64,000 bases of DNA from Streptomyces globisporus (lineage in GTDB: Bacteria; Actinomycetota; Actinomycetes; Streptomycetales; Streptomycetaceae), in assembly GCA_014649555.1 (NCBI GenBank), contig BMTG01000015.1:124001-188000 (forward strand), in the 5' to 3' direction. The position numbers were made by a program, and so were the translations under genes. The notes beneath the pieces are model-generated. The model was not told the origin of the DNA. It searched no databases and saw only the letters and a list, made by a program, of their open reading frames with translations. Below are positions 19,662-29,805 of this stretch, piece by piece. Each line of letters begins with the position of its first letter. The stretch's first letter is position 1.

Positions 19662-20627
19662 TCAGGCCTTCTCGGCGAGTCGGCGGTCGCGGTCGCGGCG
19701 CAGGCGGATCCGTTGCCAGATCGCGCGCTGGGCCTTGAGCGTGGCCGTGCCCACCACGATCAGCACGAGGATGTTCACGACGAGCTGGATGGCCGAGCCC
19801 CGCACATCGGACCAACTGGTGAACGCCGAGGAGACGGCGATGTCCGCGGCGGCCGGGATCGTCGTCACGGAGATGAACACCCCGAGCAGGGCGCTCGTCC
19901 TGGCCTCGGTGAGCGACACGATCCCGACGATCCCGGCCAGGGTGGCGACGGCGACGGAGAAGAAGTTCGGCGTGTTGATGAGGTTGGAGACGGGCCGCAG
20001 CCCCCGGTCGAACGCCTCCGACTCCAGCCCGAAACCCCGGATGAGGAGGGCGAAGAGGAAGGTGACCACGATGGTGAGGAGGAAGCCGACGCCCAGGGCG
20101 GTCAGCCCGCTGCGCACCATGGACCGGTGACGCCGGTCGATCCCCAGCGCCACGCTGACGATGGCCCCGTACTCAGGACCGACGACCATCGCCCCGACGA
20201 TCAGGATCTGCGAGTTGGTGACGATGCCGACCGAACCGATCAGACCGGCGATGACCAGGTAGAGGTAGAAGCTCGGCGGGTACCTGCCCCCGGACCTGAT
20301 ACGTGCCTCGACCTGTTCCCAGACCGGCGCCCGGCTCAGCGGCCCCAGCTCGCGCTGCCCGCCCTCGGTGGCCGCACCGGAGAAGGCCATGTCGACGGGT
20401 TCGATGACGAGAGAGCCCCGCCGGTCGAGGTGGACGGCGCGCAGCCGGTGCAGCACGTCGTTGGCCGCCCCCGTCAGGACGTCGCAGGCGATGGCGTCGC
20501 CGTCGGGGCGTCGCGCGGCGTCACGCTGGATGATCAGGTTGAGCACGCACGGGTCGGCCGCGAGCAGGCCGACGACCTCGTCGGTCAGATCCGGCGGGCT
20601 CACCGCGCGGATGTGGATCATGTCCAT
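19662..20627 (-). CDS. DUF389 family membrane protein
   Basis: This 321-residue protein has a soluble N-terminal domain of about 110 residues and then six or more hydrophobic segments. The family signature is visible in SVGIVTNSQILIVGAMVVGPEYGAI and TNLINTPNF-like RPVSNLINTPNFFSV. The function of DUF389 is not established. It is the first gene of a probable two-gene unit with DUF2252. Confidence 0.9.
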   Translation of the reverse strand: MDMIHIRAVSPPDLTDEVVGLLAADPCVLNLIIQRDAARRPDGDAIACDVLTGAANDVLHRLRAVHLDRRGSLVIEPVDMAFSGAATEGGQRELGPLSRAPVWEQVEARIRSGGRYPPSFYLYLVIAGLIGSVGIVTNSQILIVGAMVVGPEYGAIVSVALGIDRRHRSMVRSGLTALGVGFLLTIVVTFLFALLIRGFGLESEAFDRGLRPVSNLINTPNFFSVAVATLAGIVGIVSLTEARTSALLGVFISVTTIPAAADIAVSSAFTSWSDVRGSAIQLVVNILVLIVVGTATLKAQRAIWQRIRLRRDRDRRLAEKA

Positions 20628-20800
20628 CCCGGCACCTCCGCGGCTCCCGGCCCCGTCGCACGGAGCTGTGCCCGGCAGGCGGCCCGGGGCTCACTCCAGT
20701 AACGCGGCCCCGGCACGGTTCGGCAAACCGGCGGTCACCCGTCCGGGCCGGGAGACCGATGCCGCGGGCGGCGGCCCGCCCGGCCTGCGATCATCGAGGG

Positions 20801-21055
20801 GTGGACACACCCGACGCCTTTCCCGAACCGCTGCCCGGGGCCGACGAAGCGGTCCGCGAGGAGACGGCCACCGACGACGGGACACCGGAGGGCCGCCGCC
20901 TCGTCCGCTGCCGTCTCTGCGGCCGGCCCCTGACCGGGACCGACTCGCGGCGGGCCGGCCTCGGCCCGTCCTGCGACGCCAAGCTGCACCCGGCACCGCC
21001 GGACATCCGCACCCGCCGCCACGAGGTCGATCAGGACCCGCTGCCCGGCACGTGA
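20801..21055 (+). CDS. Small Cys-rich protein (DUF6011-like)
   Basis: This 84-residue protein starts at GTG 20801, with GAGGGG immediately upstream. Its core CRLCGRPLTGTDSRRAGLGP followed by SCDAKL matches the small zinc-knuckle domain seen in streptomycete DUF6011 proteins, with Cys pairs that may bind metal. The N-terminus is acidic. No partner is evident; it converges on the thioesterase gene. Confidence 0.72.
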   Translation: MDTPDAFPEPLPGADEAVREETATDDGTPEGRRLVRCRLCGRPLTGTDSRRAGLGPSCDAKLHPAPPDIRTRRHEVDQDPLPGT

Positions 21056-21064
21056 GCGACGGGG

Positions 21065-21937
21065 CTACCCCTCCAGCCGCCGGAAAAGACCCTCCTGCAC
21101 CACCGACACCAGCAGCTGCCCCGAACGGTCGTAGATCCGGCCCCGCGCCAGACCCCGCCCGCCCGTCGCGATCGGCGACTCCTGGTCGTACAGGAACCAC
21201 TCGTCCGCCCGGAACGGCCGGTGGAACCACATGGCATGGTCCAGGGACGCCATGTCGAAGCCGCGCGGACCCCACAGCGGCTCCACCGGGATGCGGACCG
21301 CGTCCAGCAGCGTCATGTCGCTCGCGTACGTCAGCGCGCAGGTGTGCACCAGCGGGTCGTCGCCCAGCGGGCCCACCGCCCGCATCCACACCGCGCTGCG
21401 CGGATCGGCGTCCTGGATCTCGTCCTTCGTCCAGCGCAGCCGGTCGACGTAACGGATGTCGAAGGGCTGGCGGCGGGCCATCCGCTCCAGTGCCTCCGGC
21501 AGCGCGCCCAGATGCTCGCGCACCTCCTCGGCGACCGTCGGCAGCTCCTCCGGGTCCGGGACGATCCGGGCGGGCGGCAGCTGGTGCTCGAAGCCCGCTT
21601 CCTCGGGGCGGTGGAAGGACGCCGTCAGGTTGAAGATCGTCCGGCCCTCCTGGACCGCCGTCACCCGGCGGGTGGTGAAGGACCGGCCGTCCCGCACCCG
21701 CTCCACCTGGTAGACGATCGGCACCCCGGGACGCCCCGGCCGCAGGAAATAGGCGTGCAGCGAGTGCACCGGCCGCTCCCCGTCGGTGGTCCGGCCCGCC
21801 GCCACCAGCGCCTGGCCCGCGACCTGCCCGCCGAAGACCCGTTGCAGGGACTCCTCCGGGCTGCGGCCCCGGAAGATGTTGACCTCGATCGGCTCCAGGT
21901 CGAGAAGGTCGACCAGATGCTCGGCCGGGTTCGTCAT
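21065..21937 (-). CDS. tesB: Acyl-CoA thioesterase II
   Basis: This double-hotdog enzyme hydrolyses medium and long acyl-CoAs. The 290-residue protein has the TesB blocks VFGGQVAGQALVAAGRT, HSLHAYFLRPGRPGVPI, and the C-terminal SLDHAMWFHRPFRADEWFLYDQESP. The catalytic Asp-Thr-Gln site of the family maps to LDHAMWFH and neighbouring residues. It lies 34 bases downstream of the helicase gene on the same strand. Confidence 0.95.
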   Translation of the reverse strand: MTNPAEHLVDLLDLEPIEVNIFRGRSPEESLQRVFGGQVAGQALVAAGRTTDGERPVHSLHAYFLRPGRPGVPIVYQVERVRDGRSFTTRRVTAVQEGRTIFNLTASFHRPEEAGFEHQLPPARIVPDPEELPTVAEEVREHLGALPEALERMARRQPFDIRYVDRLRWTKDEIQDADPRSAVWMRAVGPLGDDPLVHTCALTYASDMTLLDAVRIPVEPLWGPRGFDMASLDHAMWFHRPFRADEWFLYDQESPIATGGRGLARGRIYDRSGQLLVSVVQEGLFRRLEG

Positions 21938-21971
21938 GCCGTACCTCTCCCGTTACGCGTCAGGGCCCGGC

Positions 21972-24485
21972 TCACAGCTGGCCGACCTCGGTGACCCGGA
22001 CGACCGCCCGGCCCTCCTCGTCGGACGCCGCGAGGTCCACCTCGGCCTTGATGCCCCAGTCATGATCGCCCGCCGGGTCGGCGAACGCCTGCCAGACCCG
22101 CCACAGCCCGTGCGCCGGGTCCTCCTCGATCTTCAGCAGCTTCGGACCCCGCGCGTCCGGACCGGTCCCGATCTCCTCGTGCGCGTCCCAGTACGCGTCC
22201 AGGGCCTCGCCCCACGCGTCCTCGTCCCACCCGGAGTCACCGTCCAGCTCGCCCAGGTCCCGTACGCGGTCCAGCGCGGCCAGCTCCACCCGGCGGAACA
22301 TCGCGTTGCGCACCAGCACCCGGAAGGCGCGCGCGTTCGCGGTGACCGGCTTGACCTCGTCCGCCTTCTCCTGCGCCTGCTCCGCGGTCTCCACCTCGGG
22401 GTTGGCCAGCTGCTCCCACTCGTCCAGCAGACTGGAGTCCACCTGACGCACCATCTCGCCCAGCCAGGAGATCAGGTCCTGGAGGTCCTCCGACTTCACG
22501 TCGTCCGGGATCGTGTGCTCCAGCGCCTTGTACGCGCTCGCCAGATACCGCAGCACGATGCCCTCGGTCCGCGCCAGCTCGTAGTGCGAGGTGAACTCCG
22601 TGAAGGTCATGGCCCGCTCGTACATGTCCCGGATCACCGACTTCGGCGACACCGGGTGGTCGTTCACCCACGGGTGGCTCGTGCGGTACACGTCGTACGC
22701 GTGCCACAGCAGCTCGCTCAGCGGCTTCGGGTACGTGACCTCCTGGAGCCGCTCCATCCGCTCCTCGTACTCGACCCCGTCCGCCTTCATCTGTCCCACG
22801 GCCTCGCCGCGCGCCTTGTTCTGCTGGGCGGCCAGGATCTGCCGGGGATCGTCCAGCGTCGACTCGACGACCGAGACCATGTCCAGCGCGTACGACGGCG
22901 ATTCGGCGTCCAGCAGGTCGAACGCGGCCAGCGCGAACGTGGACAGCGGCTGGTTCAGCGCGAAGTCCTGCTGGAGGTCGACCGTCAGCCGCACGATCCG
23001 GCCCTCGGCGTCCGGGGTGTCCAACCGCTCCACCACCCCGCCGTCCAGCAGCGAACTGTAGATGGCGATGGCCCGCCGGATGTGCCGCAGCTGCGCCCGG
23101 CGCGGCTCGTGGTTGTCCTCCAGCAGATGCCGCATCGCCTCGAACGCGTTGCCGGGGCGGGCGATGACTGCGAGGAGCATGGTGTGCGTGACCCGGAAGC
23201 GCGAGGTCAGCGGTTCGGGATCCGAGGTGATCAGTTTGTCGAAGGTCGTCTCCGACCAGGCGACGAAGCCCTCGGGGGCCTTCTTGCGGACCACTTTGCG
23301 CTTCTTCTTCGGGTCGTCGCCCGCCTTCTTGACGGCCTTCTCGTTCTCGATGACGTGCTCGGGGGCCTGCGCCACGACGAAGCCCGCCGTGTCGAACCCG
23401 GCCCGCCCGGCCCGCCCGGCGATCTGGTGGAACTCCCGCGCGCGCAGGGTCCGCACCCGGGTGCCGTCGTACTTGGTGAGCGCCGTGAACAGCACCGTAC
23501 GGATGGGGACGTTGACGCCGACGCCGAGCGTGTCCGTCCCGCAGATCACCTTCAGCAGACCCGCCTGGGCCAGCTTCTCCACCAGCCGGCGGTACTTCGG
23601 CAGCATCCCCGCGTGGTGGACGCCGATGCCGTGGCGTACGTAACGGGAGAGGTTCTGGCCGAACTTGGTGGTGAAGCGGAAGCTGCCGATCAGATCGGCG
23701 ATCTTCTCCTTCTCCTCCTTCGTGCACATGTTGATGCTCATCAGCGACTGTGCCCGCTCGACGGCCGCCGCCTGCGTGAAGTGCACGATGTAGACCGGCG
23801 ACTGCCGGGTGTCCAGCAGCTCGGTCAGCGTCTCGGTGATCGGCGTGAAGCGGTACTCGTAGCTCAGCGGCACCGGGCGGGTCGCCGAGCGCACCACGGA
23901 GGTCGGGCGGCCGGTACGGCGGGTCAGGTCCTTCTCGAACATCGAGACGTCGCCGAGCGTCGCCGACATCAGCACGAACTGCGCCTGCGGCAGCTCCAGC
24001 AGCGGAATCTGCCAGGCCCAGCCCCGGTCCGGCTCGGCGTAGAAGTGGAACTCGTCCATCACGACCTGGCCGATGTCGGCGTACTTGCCGTCGCGCAGCG
24101 CGATGGAGGCCAGCACCTCGGCCGTACAGCAGATCACCGGGGCGTCCGCGTTGACCGAGGCGTCACCGGTCAGCATGCCGACGTTCTCGGTACCGAAGAG
24201 CTTGCACAGGTCGAAGAACTTCTCCGACACCAGCGCCTTGATCGGAGCCGTGTAGAAGGTGACCTTGTCCTGCGCCAGCGCCGTGAAATGCGCGCCCGCC
24301 GCCACCAGGCTCTTGCCCGAGCCGGTCGGGGTGGACAGGATCACGTTCGCCCCGGAGACCACCTCGATCAGCGCCTCCTCCTGAGCCGGGTACATCGTGA
24401 TGCCCTGGCTCTCGGTCCATGAGGAAAAAGCCTCGAAGAGGGCGTCAGGATCGGCTGTCTGGGGAAGCTGGTCGATGAGGGTCAC
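21972..24485 (-). CDS. SKI2-like DEAD/DEAH-box helicase
   Basis: This 837-residue superfamily 2 helicase probably unwinds RNA. Motif I is TPTGSGKS, motif II is DEFHFY rather than DEAH, motif III is SAT, and motif VI is QIAGRAGRAG. A DUF3516-type C-terminal half follows (TYPKPLSELLWHAYDVYR and after). A Lys-rich insert (KKAGDDPKKKRKVVRKK) after motif VI is basic and could contact nucleic acid. GTG 24485 with GGGGG upstream is preferred over the far start at 24545. Confidence 0.92.
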   Translation of the reverse strand: MTLIDQLPQTADPDALFEAFSSWTESQGITMYPAQEEALIEVVSGANVILSTPTGSGKSLVAAGAHFTALAQDKVTFYTAPIKALVSEKFFDLCKLFGTENVGMLTGDASVNADAPVICCTAEVLASIALRDGKYADIGQVVMDEFHFYAEPDRGWAWQIPLLELPQAQFVLMSATLGDVSMFEKDLTRRTGRPTSVVRSATRPVPLSYEYRFTPITETLTELLDTRQSPVYIVHFTQAAAVERAQSLMSINMCTKEEKEKIADLIGSFRFTTKFGQNLSRYVRHGIGVHHAGMLPKYRRLVEKLAQAGLLKVICGTDTLGVGVNVPIRTVLFTALTKYDGTRVRTLRAREFHQIAGRAGRAGFDTAGFVVAQAPEHVIENEKAVKKAGDDPKKKRKVVRKKAPEGFVAWSETTFDKLITSDPEPLTSRFRVTHTMLLAVIARPGNAFEAMRHLLEDNHEPRRAQLRHIRRAIAIYSSLLDGGVVERLDTPDAEGRIVRLTVDLQQDFALNQPLSTFALAAFDLLDAESPSYALDMVSVVESTLDDPRQILAAQQNKARGEAVGQMKADGVEYEERMERLQEVTYPKPLSELLWHAYDVYRTSHPWVNDHPVSPKSVIRDMYERAMTFTEFTSHYELARTEGIVLRYLASAYKALEHTIPDDVKSEDLQDLISWLGEMVRQVDSSLLDEWEQLANPEVETAEQAQEKADEVKPVTANARAFRVLVRNAMFRRVELAALDRVRDLGELDGDSGWDEDAWGEALDAYWDAHEEIGTGPDARGPKLLKIEEDPAHGLWRVWQAFADPAGDHDWGIKAEVDLAASDEEGRAVVRVTEVGQL

Positions 24486-24623
24486 GCCCCCATCTTGCCT
24501 GTCTTCCGGCCGGATGAGGGAACCGGCCGACGCGACCAAGATCATGGGCGATACGCTGCGGTCTCAACCTGCCCGCACCGCACCGGTGATGGGCGTACGA
24601 AGCTCTGGGGGCGGGAAAAGACC

Positions 24624-25415
24624 ATGATGGGACCGGCACACTCTCTGTCAGGGGCAGCGGCCTGGCTGGGGGTGGGCGCGGCGGCCGCCGCCGCGGGCCA
24701 CACGATGCCCTGGCCCGTCCTCGTCGTCGGGGCGCTGATCTGCGCCGGAGCGGCGCTCGCCCCCGACCTCGACCACAAGGCCGCGACCATCTCGCGCGCC
24801 TTCGGCCCGATATCCAAAGCCCTCTGCGAGATCACCGACAAGCTCTCCTACGCCGTCTACAAGGCCACGAAGAGCACCGCGGACCCCCGCCGCAGCGGCG
24901 GCCACCGCACCCTCACCCACACCTGGTTCTTCGCCGTGCTGATGGGGGCCGGCTGCTCCTTCGCCGCGGTCGCCGGAGGGCGCTGGGGGGTCCTCGCGAT
25001 CCTCTTCGTCCACCTGGTGCTCGCCGTGGAGGGGCTGCTCTGGCGGGCCGCCAGGGTCTCCAGCGACGTGCTCGTCTGGCTGCTCGGCGCGACGAGCGCC
25101 TGGATCCTCGCGGGCGTCCTCGCCAAGCCGGGGAACGGCGCCGACTGGCTGTTCGACGCGCCCGGCCAGGAGTACATGTGGCTCGGCCTCCCCATCGTGC
25201 TCGGCGCCCTCGTCCACGACATCGGCGACGCCCTGACCGTCTCCGGCTGCCCCGTCCTGTGGCCCCTCCCGATCGGCGGAAAGCGGTGGTACCCCCTCGG
25301 TCCGCCGAAGTTCATGCGCTTCCGGGCCGGCAGCTGGGTGGAGATCAAGGTGCTGATGCCCGCCTTCATGATCCTCGGGGGAGTGGGCGGGGCTGCCGCC
25401 CTCAACTTCATATGA
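24624..25415 (+). CDS. Metal-dependent hydrolase-like membrane protein (YdjM/DUF457 type)
   Basis: This 263-residue integral membrane protein has the N-terminal HSLSGAAAWLGVG, LAPDLDHKAATISR and GGHRTLTHTW blocks of the DUF457 family. The conserved His and Asp residues are metal-ligand candidates. Several hydrophobic helices follow, with a late HDIGDALTVSGCPVLWPLP block. Substrate is unknown. It is divergent from the helicase gene. Confidence 0.85.
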   Translation: MMGPAHSLSGAAAWLGVGAAAAAAGHTMPWPVLVVGALICAGAALAPDLDHKAATISRAFGPISKALCEITDKLSYAVYKATKSTADPRRSGGHRTLTHTWFFAVLMGAGCSFAAVAGGRWGVLAILFVHLVLAVEGLLWRAARVSSDVLVWLLGATSAWILAGVLAKPGNGADWLFDAPGQEYMWLGLPIVLGALVHDIGDALTVSGCPVLWPLPIGGKRWYPLGPPKFMRFRAGSWVEIKVLMPAFMILGGVGGAAALNFI

Positions 25416-25498
25416 CGTACCCGGCGCGCGGCGGGCGGGCGGCGCGCCCGGTGTCCTTCCGGCGGGCGGCGCGCTCCGCCCCGTAGCACCATGGGCGC

Positions 25499-27034
25499 AT
25501 GCTGCTCGCCGAGCTCGCCCAGGTGTCCCAGGAGGTCGCCGCCACCTCCGCCCGGTCCAAGAAGGTGGCGCTCCTCGCCGGCCTCTTCCGGGACGCCGGA
25601 CCCGAGGACGTGCCCGTCGTCATCCCGTACCTCGCCGGACGGCTGCCCCAGGGCCGGATCGGAGTGGGATGGCGGTCCCTCGGCGACCCGGTGGAGCCCG
25701 CGGCGGAACCCACCCTCACCGTCACCGGCGTCGACGCCCGGCTGACCGCCCTCGCCGCCGTCTCGGGCCCCGGCTCCCAGGCCCGGCGCAAGGAGCACCT
25801 GCGCGCCCTCTTCGCCGCAGCCACCGAGGACGAGCAGCGCTTCCTGCGGGCCCTGCTCACCGGCGAGGTACGCCAGGGGGCCTTGGACGCCGTCGCGGCC
25901 GACGCCCTGGCCCATGCCGCCGACGCCCCGCCCGCCGACGTCCGGCGGGCCGTGATGCTCGCCGGATCGCTCCAGGAGGTCGCCGGTGTCCTCCTCGCGG
26001 ACGGGCCCGAGGCGCTCGCCGCCTTCCGGCTCACGGTCGGGCGGCCCGTCCAGCCGATGCTGGCGCACACCGCCGCCTCGGTCGGCGAGGCACTCGACAA
26101 GCTGGGCGCGTGCGCGGTCGAGGAGAAGCTCGACGGCATCCGGCTGCAGGTCCACCGCGACGGCGACCGGATCCGCGCCTACACCCGGACCCTCGACGAC
26201 ATCACCGACCGGCTGCCCGAGCTGACCGCCGCCGTCTCCGCCCTTCCGGCCGGCCGCTTCATCCTGGACGGCGAGGTGATCGCCCTGGGGGAGGACGGCA
26301 GGCCCCGGCCGTTCCAGGAGACCGCCTCCCGGGTGGGCTCACGGCGGGACGTGGCGGAGGCGGCGGCGCACGTGCCCGTCGTCCCGGTCTTCTTCGACGC
26401 GCTCCTCGTCGACGACGAGGACCTGCTCGACCTGCCCTTCACCGACCGCCACGCGGCCCTGGCCCGGCTTCTCCCCGAGCACCTCCGGGTCCGCCGCACC
26501 CTCGTCCCCGACGCGGAGGACCCGCAGGCCCGCGCGGCGGCCGACGCGTTCCTCGCCGACACCCTGGAACGCGGCCACGAGGGCGTCGTCGTCAAGGACC
26601 TGACCGCCGCCTACAGCGCCGGTCGCCGGGGCGCGTCCTGGCTGAAGGTCAAGCCGGTGCACACCCTGGACCTGGTGGTCCTAGCCGTCGAGTGGGGCAG
26701 TGGTCGCCGCACCGGCAAGCTCTCCAACCTGCACCTGGGCGCACGCCGGCCCGACGGTACGTTCGCGATGCTCGGGAAGACCTTCAAGGGGCTCACGGAC
26801 GCCCTGCTGGAGTGGCAGACCGAGAAGCTGGGCGAGCTGGCCACCGACGACGACGGCCACGTCGTCACCGTGCGCCCGGAACTCGTCGTGGAGATCGCCT
26901 ACGACGGACTCCAGCGCTCCACCCGCTATCCCGCCGGGGTCACCCTGCGGTTCGCCCGCGTCCTGCGCTACCGCGACGACAAGACCGCCCAGGAGGCGGA
27001 CACCGTGGAGACGGTGCTGTCCCGGCAGCCGTGA
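25499..27034 (+). CDS. ligB: ATP-dependent DNA ligase
   Basis: This 511-residue ligase is of the mycobacterial LigB type. The adenylated Lys lies in EEKLDGIRLQ, followed by DGEVIA (motif III), FFDALL, EGVVVKD (motif IV) and SWLKVKP (motif V). An N-terminal alpha-helical DNA-binding domain precedes the catalytic core and an OB domain follows. Actinobacteria use NAD ligase LigA for replication, so this one is likely auxiliary, in repair. Confidence 0.94.
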   Translation: MLLAELAQVSQEVAATSARSKKVALLAGLFRDAGPEDVPVVIPYLAGRLPQGRIGVGWRSLGDPVEPAAEPTLTVTGVDARLTALAAVSGPGSQARRKEHLRALFAAATEDEQRFLRALLTGEVRQGALDAVAADALAHAADAPPADVRRAVMLAGSLQEVAGVLLADGPEALAAFRLTVGRPVQPMLAHTAASVGEALDKLGACAVEEKLDGIRLQVHRDGDRIRAYTRTLDDITDRLPELTAAVSALPAGRFILDGEVIALGEDGRPRPFQETASRVGSRRDVAEAAAHVPVVPVFFDALLVDDEDLLDLPFTDRHAALARLLPEHLRVRRTLVPDAEDPQARAAADAFLADTLERGHEGVVVKDLTAAYSAGRRGASWLKVKPVHTLDLVVLAVEWGSGRRTGKLSNLHLGARRPDGTFAMLGKTFKGLTDALLEWQTEKLGELATDDDGHVVTVRPELVVEIAYDGLQRSTRYPAGVTLRFARVLRYRDDKTAQEADTVETVLSRQP

Positions 27035-27063
27035 GCGCGCCCCTGTCCTGAAGGGGCGCGCTC
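27033..27063. terminator. 12-bp bidirectional terminator
   Basis: GAGCGCGCCCCT (27033-27044) pairs perfectly with 27052-27063 over a 7-base loop, between the convergent ligase and NDH-2 genes. Confidence 0.8.
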
Positions 27064-27080
27064 GTACGGGGCGGGGCGGC

Positions 27081-28442
27081 TCAGTGCTTGATGACCGTCG
27101 CCGCCGTGTGCTCCTTGATCTGCTCGGGCGTCAGATACACGTCCGTGTACTCGAAGTCCCGCAGCGTCGCCGGCTTGCGGGACTGGAACCCGGTCCGTAC
27201 GAAGTCGTCACCGGCGACGGCGTTCAGCATCCAGTTGGTCATGACCCGGGTCTTCGCCACGTTCGTCCGCAGCGCCGACCAGTGGTAGCCCCGGGCCACC
27301 GCCTGCGCGGGCAGCCCGCGCAGCTCGATGCCCAGCGGCTTGGACACGGCGTCCTTGCCGCCGAGGTCCACGACGAGCCCCAGGTCCTTGTGCACGTAGT
27401 CCTTGAGCGGCTCGTGGCGCACCGAGGCGATCAGATTGTCCGCCAGCACCCGGCCCTGGCGCATCGCGTGCTGTGCGGTGGGCGGGCAGACCGCCCCGTC
27501 GCCCTTCGCCAGGTCGGGCACAGCCGCCGCGTCGCCGAGCGAGAACACCCCGTCCGCGCCCGGCAGTTTCATCTGCGGGGTCACGGCGAGCCGGCCGCGT
27601 ACCGTCTCCGCGCCGAGCGTGGCGACCAGCGGGCTGGCGGCCACCCCGGCGGTCCAGATCAGCGTCCGGCAGGGCAGCACCCGGCCGTCGGTGAACGTGA
27701 CCTCCTCCGGCCCCGCCTTGGCGACCGACACTCCGAGCGACACCTCGATGTTCCGCTTGCGGAGCACCTCCAGCGCGGCCAGGCCGAGCTTGTCGCCGAG
27801 CTCCGGCATCAGCTTGGGCGCGATGTCGATCAGATGCCACTTGATCAGGCGCGGGTCCAGCCGCGGATAGTGCTTCACCGCGTTGGTGGTCAGACGCTGC
27901 AGGCAGGCGGCCGTCTCCGTGCCCGCGTACCCGCCGCCGACCACGACGAACTGGAGCCGGGAGGCCCGCTCGGCCTCGTCGTGACTGGCGTCCGCCAGGT
28001 CCAGCTGGGCGATGACGTGGTCGCGGACGTACGCGGCCTCGGCCAGCGTCTTCATCCCCCGGGCGTTGTCCAGCAGCCCGGGGATGTCGAACGTCCGGGT
28101 GACGCTGCCCGCCGCCAGCACGAGGTAGTCGTACGGCTCGTTCACGATCTCGTCCGTGATCTTCCGGATCACACAGACCTTCGCCTGCGTGTCCACGCCG
28201 ATCGCGCCGCCCGGCACGATCCTGGTCCGGTGGCGGCGGCTGCGGCGCAGCGACACCGCCACGGACTGCGGCGTGAGCACCCCGGAGGCCACCTGGGGGA
28301 GCAGCGGCAGATAGAGCTGGTAGGAGAACGGTGTGACGAGCGTGATCTGGGCCTCGCCCGGAGCGAGCCTGCGCTCCAGACGGCGTACGCACTCGACGCC
28401 TGCGAAGCCGGCGCCGACGACGAGAATCCTGGGTGGTGCCAC
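27081..28442 (-). CDS. ndh: Type II NADH dehydrogenase-like FAD oxidoreductase
   Basis: This single-subunit membrane-associated enzyme passes electrons from NADH to menaquinone without pumping protons. It has an FAD-binding GAGFAGVECV at the N-terminus, an NAD-binding VVGGGYAGTETA near residue 170, and the late GDAAAVPD FAD motif. A C-terminal region with ARGYHWSALRTNVAKTRVMTNW would form the membrane anchor. GTG 28442 (453 residues) has GAAGGGA upstream; an ATG at 28508 extends the frame without support. Confidence 0.92.
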   Translation of the reverse strand: MAPPRILVVGAGFAGVECVRRLERRLAPGEAQITLVTPFSYQLYLPLLPQVASGVLTPQSVAVSLRRSRRHRTRIVPGGAIGVDTQAKVCVIRKITDEIVNEPYDYLVLAAGSVTRTFDIPGLLDNARGMKTLAEAAYVRDHVIAQLDLADASHDEAERASRLQFVVVGGGYAGTETAACLQRLTTNAVKHYPRLDPRLIKWHLIDIAPKLMPELGDKLGLAALEVLRKRNIEVSLGVSVAKAGPEEVTFTDGRVLPCRTLIWTAGVAASPLVATLGAETVRGRLAVTPQMKLPGADGVFSLGDAAAVPDLAKGDGAVCPPTAQHAMRQGRVLADNLIASVRHEPLKDYVHKDLGLVVDLGGKDAVSKPLGIELRGLPAQAVARGYHWSALRTNVAKTRVMTNWMLNAVAGDDFVRTGFQSRKPATLRDFEYTDVYLTPEQIKEHTAATVIKH

Positions 28443-28567
28443 GGTCTGCGTCCCTTCTCGGGCTTGCGTGGTTCTGCGCTCGCCTGCCCCGTTTACCGGG
28501 TGATTCACCCCTCATCCTCACCGGATGCTCCGGCATCCGCCTCCTGGCAGGGGTGAAACGGGCCCGA

Positions 28568-29713
28568 TCAGAGGGGCGGGGCGGCCGACAGCTCCCGCAG
28601 CCAGTAGGCGCCCTCGGCATCCCCGGACACGCCCGGACCACCCGGCGGTACGGGGAACATCCGCCCCCACGAGGCGGCCCGGCCGAGCGCCGCCAGCCGC
28701 CACGCCAGGCTCACCGCACGGCGCAGCCCGGCCGTCGTGACGCCCCCGCCGGTCCACGGCTCCAGATAGGCGTCCCGCAGCCGGGGCAGCACCTCCGGGC
28801 CACAGCGCTCACGGGCCGCCCGCGCGGGCACCAGCAGACTGCAGAACGGATGTCCGACCAGGGCGTCGCCCCAGTCGAAGAAGGCGTACCGGCCGGACAC
28901 GGGCGCGAACAGCTGGTTCTCGTGCAGATCGGCGTGGTCCAACGAGTCCGCCACCCCCGACGACGCCAACTCCTCGCACCAGTCGGCCACCCGGGGCCGC
29001 AGGGCCTCCAGCGCCACCCGGTCCTCCCGGGCCAGCGCGGCGTTCCCCGCGACCAGCCGGTCGAAGAGCGCGGGCAGATCGCGCGGCCGGGCCGCGGGAA
29101 CCCCCAGCGCCTCGATCGCCTCCGCGTACGGGGTCAGCTCCCGCTGCATCGCGGCGTACTGGCGCAGCGGCTCCTCCCAGTAACCGGGGTCGGGGTCGCC
29201 GGGCCGCCCGTCGAGGAACTCCGACAGCACCGGACCGCCGTCCGGGGTCAGCGTCCAGCCCCATGCCGCATCGACGGCGAGCGGCGGCAGCACCTGTGAG
29301 GGGACCCAGCGCGCCAGCGCCTCGGTGAGCCCCGCCTCGAAGGCCGCGGCGGGCGGAACGGCCTTGAACCACACGGGCGCGGGCCCGGCGACGGTCAGCC
29401 GTACCAGCACCGACCAGGGACGCAGCCGCACCGCCCGGGGGCCCGTCTCCGCCAGCCCGTGAGCGGCGAGGCCCTCGGTCACCCAGGCGAGGGCCTCCGC
29501 CCGCCAGACCGGGTCCTCCCAGGGCGTCACGGCGTCCGGGAAACGCCCCCGGTCCACGGTCGTGGTCGTGTCGGGCCTGGTCGAGCCGGGCCCAGCCATC
29601 GCAGTCGTGGTCGCGGCGTCCGGGGGCGCTTCGGGTCCGGGCTTCTCGTCTCTGCGCACCTGGTCATGGGACCACCGGCCCCTGCGCGGGCGCACCGCAA
29701 TTTCCGGGAACAC
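28568..29713 (-). CDS. Aminoglycoside phosphotransferase-fold protein
   Basis: This protein of up to 381 residues has a kinase-like active site: LDHADLHENQLF (catalytic Asp and Asn) and FFDWGDALVGHPF (metal Asp). It belongs to the APH family, whose members phosphorylate antibiotics, choline or sugars; the substrate here is unknown. The start is uncertain: GTG 29713 has GGGAACGGG upstream, whereas ATG 29599 gives 343 residues without a ribosome site. It is divergent from the spermidine-synthase-like gene. Confidence 0.83.
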   Translation of the reverse strand: MFPEIAVRPRRGRWSHDQVRRDEKPGPEAPPDAATTTAMAGPGSTRPDTTTTVDRGRFPDAVTPWEDPVWRAEALAWVTEGLAAHGLAETGPRAVRLRPWSVLVRLTVAGPAPVWFKAVPPAAAFEAGLTEALARWVPSQVLPPLAVDAAWGWTLTPDGGPVLSEFLDGRPGDPDPGYWEEPLRQYAAMQRELTPYAEAIEALGVPAARPRDLPALFDRLVAGNAALAREDRVALEALRPRVADWCEELASSGVADSLDHADLHENQLFAPVSGRYAFFDWGDALVGHPFCSLLVPARAARERCGPEVLPRLRDAYLEPWTGGGVTTAGLRRAVSLAWRLAALGRAASWGRMFPVPPGGPGVSGDAEGAYWLRELSAAPPL

Positions 29714-29805
29714 CCGTTCCCGCCCTGCCCGGATCGGTTGCCCCTCCCCCTCCGGCCCCTGGAACGGCGGGAGTTCGGCCGCCCGCCCCGTGCGAGGATG
29801 CTGCG

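Noticed and set aside
21786..24422. 878-codon plus-strand frame opposite the helicase
   Set aside because: Composition is Arg/His/Leu-rich without domains, and the minus strand carries every helicase motif.
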